Shown here: one piece after another, positions 17,138-26,468 of the stretch
Layout of the letters: the number at the start of each line of letters is the position of its first letter
How positions within the stretch are numbered: position 1 is the first letter of the stretch
Assembly (NCBI GenBank): GCA_002434245.1
Contig: DJJR01000039.1
Location: 14,870 to 78,869 of the forward strand
Direction of reading: 5' to 3'
DNA length: 64,000 nucleotides
DNA from: Pelosinus fermentans
Lineage (GTDB): Bacteria > Bacillota > Negativicutes > DSM-13327
Position numbers and translations under genes: made by a program
Notes under the pieces: model-generated
The model's database searches: none
What the model saw: only the letters and a program-made list of their open reading frames with translations
Told to the model about the DNA's origin: nothing

Positions 17138-17341
17138 AACCACGGCAAACTGCCTTTCATTTTTAAAAGTATACAAATTATATTCTATGTTTGACTAAAA
17201 AACAACAAAATCCTGCTGATAAATTTAAAAAATTATAAAATAGAACAAAGTAATTAAGATTTGATAGAATTCGTTCGAAATTATTGTTATAATAGAATCA
17301 CAATTTTCTGATTAAATCGCTTTTTAAATAGGAGGCCTATG

Positions 17342-17743
17342 ATGGGTATTAAGAATTGTCCAGAATGTGGTAAATTGTATATGGAAAATCCCAGTGGTCT
17401 GTGTCCGGAATGTTATGCTAAAGAAGAAGTATATGAGCATCAGATTGGTGAATATTTGCGTGAACATGGTAAAGCATCTGTTGAAACCCTTCATAAGGAG
17501 ACGGGTGTTAAGGAAAAAATCATATTGCGTATGATAAAAAGTGGACGATTATTGGTGGATGGCATCAGTATGATCAGCTATCCTTGTGATATGTGCGGAG
17601 TGCCTATTTTTGAAGGGCGTATTTGTACAAAATGCGGCAGCAGCTTTACAAAACAAGTCAAGGAAGTCTGGCGGGATAAGGAAAACTATGGCAGCCAGCG
17701 TGAGGGATTACGGATGTACAGTAAGGATGATTTTAAGAAATAA
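17342..17743 (+). CDS. yvyF: Flagellar operon protein YvyF-like (TIGR03826)
   Basis: 133 residues. AGGAGG at 17330-17335 is better spaced from the ATG at 17342 than from the overlapping ATG at 17339. Two zinc knuckles (CPECGKLY...CPECY and CDMCGVPIFEGRICTKCG) flank a helix-turn-helix-like middle (EKIILRMIKSGRLLVDG). It is the first gene of the late flagellar cluster, as in Bacillus. It is probably a regulator or adaptor, but its biochemical role is unclear. Confidence 0.85.
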   Translation: MGIKNCPECGKLYMENPSGLCPECYAKEEVYEHQIGEYLREHGKASVETLHKETGVKEKIILRMIKSGRLLVDGISMISYPCDMCGVPIFEGRICTKCGSSFTKQVKEVWRDKENYGSQREGLRMYSKDDFKK

Positions 17744-17767
17744 TAACAAAAATATAAAAAAACTTTA

Positions 17768-17800
17768 TGGCAGGGATTAATGTCCCGGCCATTTTTGTCG
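17768..17800 (+). terminator. Intrinsic terminator after yvyF
   Basis: Stem TGGCAGGGA / TCCCGGCCA with a T-run (ATTTTTGT) after it. Confidence 0.75.
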
Positions 17801-17849
17801 ATACTATTAGTGAAGGATTTTTTTGTGTAGATTGTGAGGTGGAAATAAG

Positions 17850-18149
17850 ATGATTATTTCAAACAAACAAATTCAAAGTGTTATGAAGGTATATAGTGAA
17901 CAAAATAATGCGGGAAAAAATACGAAGACCGAGAAAACACAGCCTGCTAAAGGAAAAGATCAAGTGATATTATCATCAGGAGTACAAGAATTTGGTCAGG
18001 TGCTGCAGCGTGCGATTACTCTGTCTGATGTAAGGCCAGAGCGGGTACAAGAGTTGTCAAAAAAAATTCAAGATGGTACGTATCAGGTAGACTCTAAGGA
18101 TATTGCGGATAAAATGATTGGACGCATACTTGTAGATGATCTGCTGTAA
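17850..18149 (+). CDS. flgM: Anti-sigma-28 factor FlgM
   Basis: 99 residues. The disordered N-terminal half is rich in Lys, Thr and Gln. The helical C-terminal half (SDVRPERVQELSKKIQDGTY, then VDSKDIADKMIGRILVDDLL) is the sigma-28-binding part. It holds the flagellar sigma factor inactive until the hook is complete and FlgM is exported. TGAGGTGG precedes the ATG. Confidence 0.93.
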   Translation: MIISNKQIQSVMKVYSEQNNAGKNTKTEKTQPAKGKDQVILSSGVQEFGQVLQRAITLSDVRPERVQELSKKIQDGTYQVDSKDIADKMIGRILVDDLL

Positions 18150-18160
18150 AGGAGAATATA

Positions 18161-18658
18161 GTGAAAGATACATGGGGAAGACTTACTGCTGTTCTTGAGA
18201 AAATGCTCATCGTGTACCAGGCGATATTCGAATTAAGCCTTCAAAAACGCGAAGTGCTGGTACAAAGTAATGTACCAGGTTTAGAAATGATTATGAAACA
18301 GGAAGAAAATGTATGCTTTGAAGTAACGAGGCTTGACAAAATACGTAAAAGTATTATTAAGGAGCTTGCAGCTATATATGGTATTACAGATGCGAAGATC
18401 ACTTTGTCACAACTTGTTGAACTGGCTGATCAAGATGAGATAGGGAATGTTAAAATTGTTGAACAAGAGCTTACCACTATTATTTTAAAAATCTCTGAGG
18501 CAAATAACGTAAATAAGCAACTTGTTGAACAAGGATTGCTGATTGTAAACTATAGCCTCAATTTGTTGGCCCAAAGCACTGTTGGCCCCACCTATCATCC
18601 CAATGAAAAGGCTTCCTTTGCTCCCCCGAATAAGTCCTTATTTGACAGTAAGGCATAA
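18161..18658 (+). CDS. flgN: FlgN family export chaperone (copy 1)
   Basis: 165 residues from a GTG with AAAGGAG upstream, 11 bases after flgM. It is all-helical, with the typical early block LSLQKREVLVQSNVPGLEMI followed by QEENVCFEVTRLDKIRKSII. FlgN chaperones hook-associated proteins FlgK and FlgL, which are encoded two genes downstream. The tail after residue 140 is low in structure. Confidence 0.85.
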   Translation: MKDTWGRLTAVLEKMLIVYQAIFELSLQKREVLVQSNVPGLEMIMKQEENVCFEVTRLDKIRKSIIKELAAIYGITDAKITLSQLVELADQDEIGNVKIVEQELTTIILKISEANNVNKQLVEQGLLIVNYSLNLLAQSTVGPTYHPNEKASFAPPNKSLFDSKA

Positions 18659-18680
18659 TGAAAAAGAAAGGCTGACGGTT

Positions 18681-19166
18681 ATGATTTATCAAGAAAAATA
18701 TGATTTGGTTGATGAGTTATTCGAGATATTAGAACAATTAGTTGCGATTTATACTAGCTTGAAGGTTTCCAATGGTGATAAGCTGCGTGTACTAGCAGCA
18801 GGCAATCTTGCAGATTTACAGATGATTGCGCAGCAAGAAGAAAAAATAGCTGCTGTCATTGCATCCTTAGAAGAGCGCAGGATCGCTTTGCAAGGCATGA
18901 TTGATTCTTCTCACACATCTTTCGAACAATTGATTTCCTTATTAGAAGAACCAAGAAAGAGTCGAGGGACTGCTTTATCCCAAGAGTTGCGGCAGCTACT
19001 CAAAGAAGTGGGCAGAATACAAGAAACGAATTCCATCGTATTGCACAACTTTCTAAAATTAGAAAACCATAAGCGAAATGTTCTTTTCAAAGTGAGTACA
19101 GTACCGGAATATGGCGGTAACAATAGCTTTGGGAGTAATCATAGCATTTTTAATAAAATTGTTTAG
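18681..19166 (+). CDS. FlgN-like export chaperone (copy 2)
   Basis: 161 residues from the ATG at 18681; the open frame starts earlier (18582) but overlaps copy 1. It shares the copy 1 layout: DELFEILEQLVAIYTSLKVS, LADLQMIAQQEEKIAAVIAS, then a long helix and an unstructured tail. It is probably a tandem duplicate, perhaps one copy each for FlgK and FlgL, which is inference. Confidence 0.8.
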   Translation: MIYQEKYDLVDELFEILEQLVAIYTSLKVSNGDKLRVLAAGNLADLQMIAQQEEKIAAVIASLEERRIALQGMIDSSHTSFEQLISLLEEPRKSRGTALSQELRQLLKEVGRIQETNSIVLHNFLKLENHKRNVLFKVSTVPEYGGNNSFGSNHSIFNKIV

Positions 19167-19180
19167 ATAGGAGAATAAGA

Positions 19181-20656
19181 ATGGCATCTACTTTTGGCGG
19201 TTTAAATATAATGACGCTGGGAATGTCTGCGCAGCAGCTTTCCCAAAATACCACAGGACATAATGTAGCGAATGCCAGTACTACTGGATATTCACGGCAG
19301 ACGGTGAATCTGGTCACTACTACCCCGCAGCAAATTTACACAGCAAATGGCATGTCCATGGCTGGTACTGGAGTCACTACAGCATCCATTACCAGAGCAC
19401 GGGATTTTCTGGTGGATACGCAATACTGGCAGAAAAATTCCACGAAAAATTATTGGTCGACACAATCGGATGTCCTGGCGAAAGTTGAGAACGTCTTTAA
19501 TGATACGAAAAATACAGGCATTCAAAATGCAATTGAACTGTTTCATACAGCTTTAGGTACACTGGCTAGCAATGGCAGTGAGGACAGTGCCCGTACCGCT
19601 GCTCGTGAGGCCGCTAATGCATTGGTGGAAACCTTACAGACAAGCGGCAGCAATCTTATATCGCAGGCAAATGATGCATCAAGCCGTATTGATACGCAGA
19701 TTTCTCAAGTGAATAGTTTATCGAAGCAGATTGCTGCTTTGAATAAGCAGATTGTTAGCCAAGAGGCTACTGGTGCCACCGCAAATGATTTGCGTGACCA
19801 AAGGGATAAATTAGTTGATGAATTATCTTCCTTCACAGAAGTAAATGTGTCGGAAGAAAAAAATGGCTCTTATACGGTAATTATTTCCGGGGGAGTTTCC
19901 TTAGTGCAGGGAGAACATGCTACCGATTTAACGGTTGAGCATGGAAAAAATAATCCTTATGGTTACGATACAACCAAAGTCACAACTCTCAATGGTACTG
20001 TAAATGTCAATTTTAAAAATGGCTCGATAGCTAGCTTGATGGATCTTAGGGATACGACAATTAACGGTTATTTAGCAGATTTGGACAGCTTAGCCCAGTC
20101 ACTTTTGCAAGATTTTAATACCCAGCATAAACAAGGTCAAACGAAAGATTTGACAGCAGCAGATAATTTCTTTGGCGTGACAGGCGTTGATTATACCGAT
20201 GCATCTGAGGACCCTACTAAAATGGCGTCTCCAGCTAGCTGGCTTAGTATTCTTAAGGTCAATGAAAAGTTTTATGAAACCAATGGTGTCAATCTCATTG
20301 CTGCTGCTGGTGCAGACGCTGCAGGAAGTGCCGATGGCACTAACGCGACAGCGCTAAAAAATTGGCTAGTTGATGATCCATCTACAGCGTCAGCTGCTTT
20401 AGGAGTAAATAGTCTTTCTAGTTTTTATGCTTCTATGGTTAGTGGCGTGGGGGTCCAGACGCAGCAAGCTAAAAATATGACAACCAATCAAACGGTTATT
20501 TTTGATTCAGTAGCAACAACTCGTGAATCGATATCAGGAGTCAGCATGGATGAAGAATTGTCAAATATGATTAAATTTCAGCAAGCCTATGGAGCGTGTG
20601 CCAAAATGCTGGCAACTATGGATTCGATGCTGGATTCTCTGATTAATATAAGATAA
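19181..20656 (+). CDS. flgK: Flagellar hook-associated protein FlgK
   Basis: 491 residues. N-terminal D0 helix with GLNIMTLGMSAQQLSQNTTG and HNVANASTTGYSRQ; C-terminal D0 helix with SGVSMDEELSNMIKFQQAYG and TMDSMLDSL. It forms the first hook-filament junction ring. AGGAG precedes the ATG, 14 bases after the second FlgN-like gene. Confidence 0.96.
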   Translation: MASTFGGLNIMTLGMSAQQLSQNTTGHNVANASTTGYSRQTVNLVTTTPQQIYTANGMSMAGTGVTTASITRARDFLVDTQYWQKNSTKNYWSTQSDVLAKVENVFNDTKNTGIQNAIELFHTALGTLASNGSEDSARTAAREAANALVETLQTSGSNLISQANDASSRIDTQISQVNSLSKQIAALNKQIVSQEATGATANDLRDQRDKLVDELSSFTEVNVSEEKNGSYTVIISGGVSLVQGEHATDLTVEHGKNNPYGYDTTKVTTLNGTVNVNFKNGSIASLMDLRDTTINGYLADLDSLAQSLLQDFNTQHKQGQTKDLTAADNFFGVTGVDYTDASEDPTKMASPASWLSILKVNEKFYETNGVNLIAAAGADAAGSADGTNATALKNWLVDDPSTASAALGVNSLSSFYASMVSGVGVQTQQAKNMTTNQTVIFDSVATTRESISGVSMDEELSNMIKFQQAYGACAKMLATMDSMLDSLINIR

Positions 20657-20688
20657 TGAGCTATAATCGGCAAAGGAGTGAAATATGA

Positions 20689-21654
20689 ATGCGCGTTACC
20701 AATAATATGATGAGTACCCAATTTTTATCAGGTTATCAGTCAAGTTTATCACGCATGAGCGATATACAAGAAAAAATCGCCGCATCCAAAAATATCAATC
20801 GACCTTCAGATAATCCAGTGGGAGCAGCACGTAATCTTCAATTTACAGCTGCCACCAGTGCAAATGAATTATTTACCCAGAATGCAAATGATGCCATTTC
20901 TTGGATGAAAACCAGCGATACTAATTTATCAGCCATAGTAACGACTATGACGAACATAAAGACGGCAGTGTCTAGTGCCATTTCGGCAAATCCGACCAGT
21001 TCTTATGACGCCATTGCAAAGCAAATTGATCAGATGATAAACGAACTAGTGCTATCTGGAAATTCTCAAGTTGGTGGTCGTTATGTTTTTAGTGGACAAA
21101 GTGATAGTGTTGAACCTTTTACCCGGGATGCGACAACTGGAGTTGTGACGTATAATGGAACGTATAATGGACAAAGTGGCGCAGCTGATACTAAGGGAAC
21201 GATAACGATGCAAATTGTTCCAGGAGATATTAATACATCTCGTGACAAAATTAATTTAGATGGATCAGAAGTATTTGGTGCAATCGATACAGCAACGGGT
21301 GTCCCTAAAATATTTCAAGATTTGTTAACGATTAAGCAGCATTTAGAAGATATTCAAACGGGCGCAAATGGTGTCACAGCAGATACGTTGTCAAACGATT
21401 TAGGAACGATTGATGCAGATATGGATTATATTATATCTGCTCAGACGACAATTGGAGCAAGACAAAAATCGTATCAAACGATATCGGAACGTTTGATAGT
21501 AGATGCTACGATCATTTCGACGGATGCTACTAATAATGACGGTTTCAATGTTGCCAAGGCAAGTATTGAATCGCAATTGGCCCAGAATGCTTATAATACA
21601 TTGCTGTCAGTTGGGGCTAATGTATTGCCAAAGTCCTTGGCTGATTACTTATAA
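20689..21654 (+). CDS. flgL: Flagellar hook-associated protein FlgL
   Basis: 321 residues. The start is the ATG at 20689 (MRVTNNMM), although an ATG four bases earlier is out of frame. The N-terminal block SRMSDIQEKIAASKNINRPS and DNPVGAARNLQF, and the flagellin-like C-terminus (FNVAKASIESQLAQNAYNTL), identify FlgL, the second junction protein. AAAGGAG lies upstream. Confidence 0.95.
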   Translation: MRVTNNMMSTQFLSGYQSSLSRMSDIQEKIAASKNINRPSDNPVGAARNLQFTAATSANELFTQNANDAISWMKTSDTNLSAIVTTMTNIKTAVSSAISANPTSSYDAIAKQIDQMINELVLSGNSQVGGRYVFSGQSDSVEPFTRDATTGVVTYNGTYNGQSGAADTKGTITMQIVPGDINTSRDKINLDGSEVFGAIDTATGVPKIFQDLLTIKQHLEDIQTGANGVTADTLSNDLGTIDADMDYIISAQTTIGARQKSYQTISERLIVDATIISTDATNNDGFNVAKASIESQLAQNAYNTLLSVGANVLPKSLADYL

Positions 21655-21703
21655 TTGAGAATATATCTGTAGTGAGAATAAGATGAAGGAGGGTAATACA
21701 ACC

Positions 21704-22243
21704 TTGAGACCAATTGAAATTAAGATTCATCAGGTATCGGGGCAACTAGGGCTCAATATTACCCAACCGAATATCAATTTGAAAATCACCGCACCGGATA
21801 TTGAAATGAAGACAACACCTGTCAATCTCGATTTAACAATTGAACCTCCTGAAATCTTTATTGATTCTAGGGCCTCTTTTGATAGCATGGGACTACAAGG
21901 GGTGTATTCCTTCGGGAATTCTCTAGCCGAAGAGGCAAAACAAGCTTGTATCCAGGGAATTGAAAAGCGGGTTTCTGTAATGCACCAAATGGAGGATCCT
22001 CATAGTGGTTCCATTGGACAAATCATTGCTGCGGCCAGTAAACCTCGTGAAAAGCAGGTGGTAATTGGTCTTTCCCCTTCAGTAGGACCTGATATTTCTG
22101 CCAAATTAGGAACCATTAAGGGAACTTATACTCCTGCTCGCATTGATGCCACTGTAAAAGAAGGGACGATCACCAATAACTTTACCTGGGGCAAGGTGGA
22201 TATTTATATGGAACGCGAACCATCAATTGACATTAGAACATAA
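21704..22243 (+). CDS. yviE: DUF6470 family protein (YviE-like)
   Basis: 179 residues from the TTG at 21704, which has AAGGAGGG 10 bases upstream; an ATG at 21683 is in frame but lies before that site. The sequence has strand-rich alternating motifs (IEIKIHQVSGQLGLNIT, IEMKTTPVNLDLTIEPPEIF) and ends in WGKVDIYME. It sits between flgL and fliW exactly as yviE does in Bacillus. Its role is unknown, but its place implies a link to the flagellum. Confidence 0.85.
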   Translation: MRPIEIKIHQVSGQLGLNITQPNINLKITAPDIEMKTTPVNLDLTIEPPEIFIDSRASFDSMGLQGVYSFGNSLAEEAKQACIQGIEKRVSVMHQMEDPHSGSIGQIIAAASKPREKQVVIGLSPSVGPDISAKLGTIKGTYTPARIDATVKEGTITNNFTWGKVDIYMEREPSIDIRT

Positions 22244-22257
22244 CCGGAGGGTAAATT

Positions 22258-22650
22258 ATGGATAAGAAGATACACTTTCCCAAAGGATTAATCGGCTTGG
22301 AAAATTATCATGATTTTATGTTTTCAGAGCTGCAGGATCAGACTCAGTTCTGGTTACTCCAAAGTTTAGAAGATGAGCATTTTGGATTGGTGATTACCAA
22401 TCCATTTTGGTTTATGCCCGACTATGACTTTGAACTAATGGAGTCAGAAATAGGACAAATAGGGGAAAAAGAACAGTTAGACGTTTTTGTAACAGTAAAC
22501 GTAGCCTCGACTCCTGAAAATATTACGGCAAATTTGATGGGTCCTATTATACTGAATCAAAGTATTGGTATTGGGATTCAAACACTACTTGCAGATAAAA
22601 GATATACGACACAATATAAGATTCTATCTGCAAAAATGGTAGGGGGTTAA
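22258..22650 (+). CDS. fliW: Flagellar assembly factor FliW
   Basis: 130 residues. The signatures are FPKGLIGLENYHDFMF and LQSLEDEHFGLVITNPF. FliW binds CsrA and blocks it; when flagellin accumulates it captures FliW, CsrA is freed and flagellin translation stops. csrA begins 5 bases downstream and flagellin follows, so the full feedback circuit lies together here. Confidence 0.95.
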   Translation: MDKKIHFPKGLIGLENYHDFMFSELQDQTQFWLLQSLEDEHFGLVITNPFWFMPDYDFELMESEIGQIGEKEQLDVFVTVNVASTPENITANLMGPIILNQSIGIGIQTLLADKRYTTQYKILSAKMVGG

Positions 22651-22654
22651 TAGC

Positions 22655-22897
22655 ATGCTGATATTAACCCGTAAAAAAAATGAAACGCTGCGTATTGGTG
22701 ATGATATTTTAATAACGATTGTCGACATACAGGGCGATCAAATACGTTTAGGAATTACAGCGCCTCGTGAAGTGTCTATATTACGACAAGAATTATATGA
22801 GGCTGTTAGAGATTCCAATGCCCAGGCTGCTCTGACGGTGCAGAATGTTGAGATGTTGTCATTATTGAAAAAAATACCTAAAAAAGATGAAAAATAG
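22655..22897 (+). CDS. csrA: Translational regulator CsrA
   Basis: 80 residues. MLILTRKKNETLRIGDDI and IRLGITAPREVSILRQELYE are the RNA-binding beta-strand blocks. The C-terminal extension (about residues 50-80) is the longer Firmicute form that contacts FliW. It represses flagellin translation by binding GGA sites in the mRNA leader. Confidence 0.96.
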   Translation: MLILTRKKNETLRIGDDILITIVDIQGDQIRLGITAPREVSILRQELYEAVRDSNAQAALTVQNVEMLSLLKKIPKKDEK

Positions 22898-22923
22898 CAA
22901 AATAGGAAGATATAAGCTGATAA
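22898..22923 (+). promoter_or_regulatory. Candidate sigma-28 promoter of the flagellin gene
   Basis: CAAA, 14 bases, GCTGATAA, close to the flagellar consensus TAAA-N15-GCCGATAA. It would give a leader of roughly 185 bases. A weaker sigma-A-like pair lies near 22971-23000. Confidence 0.4.
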
Positions 22924-23075
22924 AATGAGTAATAAAAAGAAAACATATCAAATTTAATGTAAAAACATTGAATTTAGACAAAAATTATCCTTAATATACT
23001 AGGAAAAGGTTACGATATATATAATAACAGTACAAAATACTGAATGACTTAGCTGGCCAGCGGTCATATTATTTA

Positions 23076-23108
23076 GGCAAGGATGCCACAATTAAAATTC
23101 AAGGAGGA
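23076..23108 (+). promoter_or_regulatory. Probable CsrA binding sites in the flagellin leader
   Basis: GGCA-AGGA-TGCC (23076-23087) is a four-base-pair hairpin that puts GGA in the loop, the preferred CsrA target. A second GGA pair lies in the ribosome site AAGGAGGA (23101-23108). The two sites about 20 bases apart match the bridging arrangement known for Bacillus hag mRNA. Confidence 0.7.
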
Positions 23109-23115
23109 AATTATA

Positions 23116-23931
23116 ATGAGTGTAGTTAATACTAATATCGCTTCTTTAAATTCTTGGAGGAACCTTCAAGCTAGCCAAAACAGCATGAATAGTTCTTTGG
23201 AAAAATTGTCTTCAGGTAAAAAAATCAACAGAGCTGCTGATGATGCTTCCGGTTTGGCTATCAGTGAAAAAATGACTGGTCAAATTAATGGTTTGGATCA
23301 AGCTGCTCAAAATTCACAAAATGCTATCTCTTTGATTCAGACTGCTGAAGGTGCATTGAACGAAACAACTGCTATCATTCAACGTATGCGTACCTTGGCT
23401 ATTCAGTCAAGAAATGATACGAATACTGATACTGATCGTGCGCAAACACAGAAAGAAATAACTCAATTGATTGCGGAAGTTACACGTATTGCTGATACTA
23501 CTGAATTTAATACTAAAAAATTAGTAGATGGTTCAGCTTCTGGTCTTGTTTTCCAGATTGGTGCTAATTCAGGTCAAACAATTTCAGTAAAGATTGCTAG
23601 CATGGGTGCAGATGCTTTGGGTATTAGTGGTGTTGACCTTGCTACTGCAAGTGGTGCTTCTGCTGCAATCTCTGCACTTAATGGAGCTCTAAGCAAAGTT
23701 TCTTCTACTCGTGCTGATTTGGGTGCTGTTCAAAATCGTTTAACACACACAGTAAATAACTTACAAGTTGCATCTGAAAACTTGAGCTCTGCACGTTCTA
23801 ATCTACAAGATACTGATATGGCAAAAGAAATGGCTAACTACAGCAAACAGCAAGTACTGATTCAATCCGGTACTGCAATGCTTGCACAAGCTAACCAATC
23901 TTCACAATCAGTTCTTAAATTATTACAGTAA
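23116..23931 (+). CDS. fliC: Flagellin
   Basis: 271 residues from the ATG at 23116 with CAAGGAGGA upstream; the frame opens 33 bases earlier with no ribosome site. Conserved N-terminal block (ASLNSWRNLQASQNSMNSSL, GKKINRAADDASGLAISEKM) and C-terminal block (NLQDTDMAKEMANYSKQQVL). The variable middle is very short, so the filament has almost only D0/D1. The many Ser/Thr residues in the middle are possible sites for the pseudaminic-acid-type sugars made by genes downstream. Its codon use is notably biased, as expected for a highly expressed gene. Confidence 0.97.
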   Translation: MSVVNTNIASLNSWRNLQASQNSMNSSLEKLSSGKKINRAADDASGLAISEKMTGQINGLDQAAQNSQNAISLIQTAEGALNETTAIIQRMRTLAIQSRNDTNTDTDRAQTQKEITQLIAEVTRIADTTEFNTKKLVDGSASGLVFQIGANSGQTISVKIASMGADALGISGVDLATASGASAAISALNGALSKVSSTRADLGAVQNRLTHTVNNLQVASENLSSARSNLQDTDMAKEMANYSKQQVLIQSGTAMLAQANQSSQSVLKLLQ

Positions 23932-23954
23932 TAACTACTATAAAGATTATGACT

Positions 23955-23988
23955 AAAACCGGCCGGCTAATATGCCGGTCGGTTTTTA
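23955..23988 (+). terminator. Intrinsic terminator after flagellin
   Basis: Stem AAAACCGGCCGGC / GCCGGTCGGTTTT, then T-rich sequence. Confidence 0.9.
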
Positions 23989-24010
23989 ACAATAAAGGAA
24001 GGGTTGCCTT

Positions 24011-24331
24011 ATGAAAATTGATCAGGTTAACTCATTTGGAACGATGCAAACTCTAGAGAGCAAAGTTGATAATGTTGGAAGCAGTAAAACAAAAAATGTT
24101 GAAGCTGTAGATTCAATCCAACTGGAAGAGGCGGTAGGTGCATTAAATAACAAAGCGAAGGAAGAAAATTATGCTGTGCAATTTGCTATTTACAAGGATA
24201 CAAATCGTATTATTGTTCAAGTAGTAGATAAGACTAATCATCAGGTGATTTCTACATATCCCCCTAAGCAAATCCTGGAAATGGCACGAATGGTTGATCA
24301 AGAATTCAAGGTACTAGACAAAAAGATTTAA
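24011..24331 (+). CDS. flaG: FlaG family flagellar protein
   Basis: 106 residues. The C-terminal FlaG domain reads VQFAIYKDTNRIIVQVVDKT and VISTYPPKQILEMARMVDQ; the N-terminus is variable. It affects filament length in other bacteria. It is placed between flagellin and fliD as usual. Confidence 0.9.
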   Translation: MKIDQVNSFGTMQTLESKVDNVGSSKTKNVEAVDSIQLEEAVGALNNKAKEENYAVQFAIYKDTNRIIVQVVDKTNHQVISTYPPKQILEMARMVDQEFKVLDKKI

Positions 24332-24346
24332 AAAGAAGGTGAGAAT

Positions 24347-26455
24347 ATGGCTTCTGTTTCCTCGACGACCCTTACGTTGTCTACAACTTCATCCTCTGCT
24401 CTTGGTAAAACGCATTTGAACTCTACGGTTGGTGGCCTGGATATTGATGCTTTGATCAGTGCTACAATTGCAGCAAAAAGTTTACCCATTACTCTTTTGC
24501 AAAATAAGAACGCGGTTTTACAATCGAAGATTAATGATTATACAACAATAAAAACAGCTTTAAAAACTTTGCAATATGCGGCAAAGGATCTAACATATGC
24601 CAGTAGTTTCACAGGGCGGACGGCAACTTCATCAGATGAAGATGTGGTGACGGCCAGTGCGACAAATGGTGGAACTACTGGAAGTTATAAAATTGAAGTA
24701 AAAAAAATGGCTACGATTACAAGTAATACAAGCTCGGAGATTGTAGCTGCTGATGGTAAAGATTCGAGTGGTACTAAGGCAACGTTAACAGGGGGAAGCG
24801 CTTTTGATACTGCTAGTCTTAACACACAGATAGATGGGTCTACGATTAAGGCTGGTAACTTTTATATTAATGGAAAAAGCATTGCCGTAACTTCAACAGA
24901 TACCATTAATACGATAGCAAATAAAATTACAGCTTCGGCAGCTGGTGTTAAAGCTACTGTAAAGGACGGCACGATTACTCTTACGCAGAATACCGTGGGG
25001 GCAGATGCAAAGATTACTTTAGGAGAAGATACTACTGGTTTTTTAAGTGCTGCAGGCTTAACAACGGGTGTTGCAGTTGCTGGGGTTGATTCTGTTGATA
25101 AACGAACATTGGGTGATGTTTTCGGCGCAGATATAACATCGGGATATTTTTCAATTAATGGAACTTTTTTTGCTGTTGATTCGAGCAAGGATACAGTAGA
25201 GTCTATTGTCAAAAAAATCAATGCTTCTACAACAGCTGGAGTTTCAGCTTTCTACGACTCTGCTACCCATAAGATATCATTAACGTCTAAAATAGCTGGT
25301 GATGAGGAAATAACATTAGGAACCTCTACTTCAGGAGGCACGGACTCTTCAAATTTTTTAGCTCAAGTCGGATTGGTGCAAGGCAACCAAGTAAAGGGGA
25401 GTAATGCTGAAGTAAAGGTAAATGGAGTAGATGTAACTCCTACGAATAATAAAATTACATATCAAGGAAATACTTTTAGTCTTGTGGGAGAAGGGACTTC
25501 GACTGTTTCGATAACAGATGATATTGATTCTATGGTTACAAAGGTGAAAAACTTTATTACTGCTTACAATGCTACCATGGATGCTGTTATTAGCAAGATA
25601 ACAGAACAAGCCGATTCTGAATCGACAGATGCTTCTGTGGGAAATTTGTTCGGTGATTCAACCCTAAGAAGTATTGAACAATCTCTAAGGGATTATAGCT
25701 CAAAGGTGTTATCTTCACAATCATCTTCAATGCAGCAACTTTCACAAGTTGGCATTACCACGGGCACAGCAGGGGTATACGACTTAGCCCAAATTCAGAG
25801 CGGACATTTAGAGTTGGATGAGACCAAACTTCGTGCAGCTTTAGCATCTGACCCTAGTGCAGTGGAATCACTTTTTGGTAATACAAATGTAAATGTGGAT
25901 GCTGAGGCTGTTGGGACAGGTGATGGCATTACGAAGACATACACACTGAAGCACGGTACTGACATCATAGGTGACCCTGTTGTTAAAGTTGGTGGTGTTG
26001 TTTATACCTTAGTGGATGCTGCTGATCTTAAATCTTACAACCCATCTCCGACAGATGGTTCTACGCCAGTGACTACCCGTCAGTTTGCTTATGATCGTAC
26101 TACTGGGCAAATAACCTTTGCTGATGCTCCTACCGGGGAGATCACCGCCGATTATGACTATGATGACAGTACAGGAAGTAATGCAGGGATTTTTGTGCAA
26201 ATGAACTCGTTGTTAACCAGCTATACTCAATATGGTGGTGTAATTGATAGTTCGATTGGAGCAAATGGATATCTGGCAAAAAATATAAGTTATAATAATG
26301 ACCGAATTACCGATTTGAAATATCGTTTGTCTCAAGAGCAAGCTACTTTGTATACGAAATATCAAAGTATGCAGACAACCTTGCAAGGACTTCAATCGCA
26401 AGGAAGTTATATTACGGCACTGCTTGCCAGTTTGACAAAAAGTAGTAGCAGCTAA
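24347..26455 (+). CDS. fliD: Flagellar hook-associated protein 2 (filament cap) FliD
   Basis: 702 residues, longer than the 480-500 of Bacillus FliD. N-terminal cap domain with STVGGLDIDALISATIAAKS; C-terminal block with YLAKNISYNNDRITDLKYRL and KYQSMQTTLQGLQSQ. The extra length is in Ser/Thr/Gly-rich middle domains, including two similar stretches with FYINGKSIAV (about residue 173) and YFSINGTFFAV (about 268), which look like an internal duplication. GAAGGTGAG precedes the ATG. Confidence 0.95.
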   Translation: MASVSSTTLTLSTTSSSALGKTHLNSTVGGLDIDALISATIAAKSLPITLLQNKNAVLQSKINDYTTIKTALKTLQYAAKDLTYASSFTGRTATSSDEDVVTASATNGGTTGSYKIEVKKMATITSNTSSEIVAADGKDSSGTKATLTGGSAFDTASLNTQIDGSTIKAGNFYINGKSIAVTSTDTINTIANKITASAAGVKATVKDGTITLTQNTVGADAKITLGEDTTGFLSAAGLTTGVAVAGVDSVDKRTLGDVFGADITSGYFSINGTFFAVDSSKDTVESIVKKINASTTAGVSAFYDSATHKISLTSKIAGDEEITLGTSTSGGTDSSNFLAQVGLVQGNQVKGSNAEVKVNGVDVTPTNNKITYQGNTFSLVGEGTSTVSITDDIDSMVTKVKNFITAYNATMDAVISKITEQADSESTDASVGNLFGDSTLRSIEQSLRDYSSKVLSSQSSSMQQLSQVGITTGTAGVYDLAQIQSGHLELDETKLRAALASDPSAVESLFGNTNVNVDAEAVGTGDGITKTYTLKHGTDIIGDPVVKVGGVVYTLVDAADLKSYNPSPTDGSTPVTTRQFAYDRTTGQITFADAPTGEITADYDYDDSTGSNAGIFVQMNSLLTSYTQYGGVIDSSIGANGYLAKNISYNNDRITDLKYRLSQEQATLYTKYQSMQTTLQGLQSQGSYITALLASLTKSSSS

Positions 26456-26468
26456 TTGATAATTGGTA

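Noticed and set aside
22971..23001. Second flagellin promoter (TTGAAT ... TAATAT)
   Set aside because: Spacing of 18 with two weak boxes in AT-rich sequence; could be chance.
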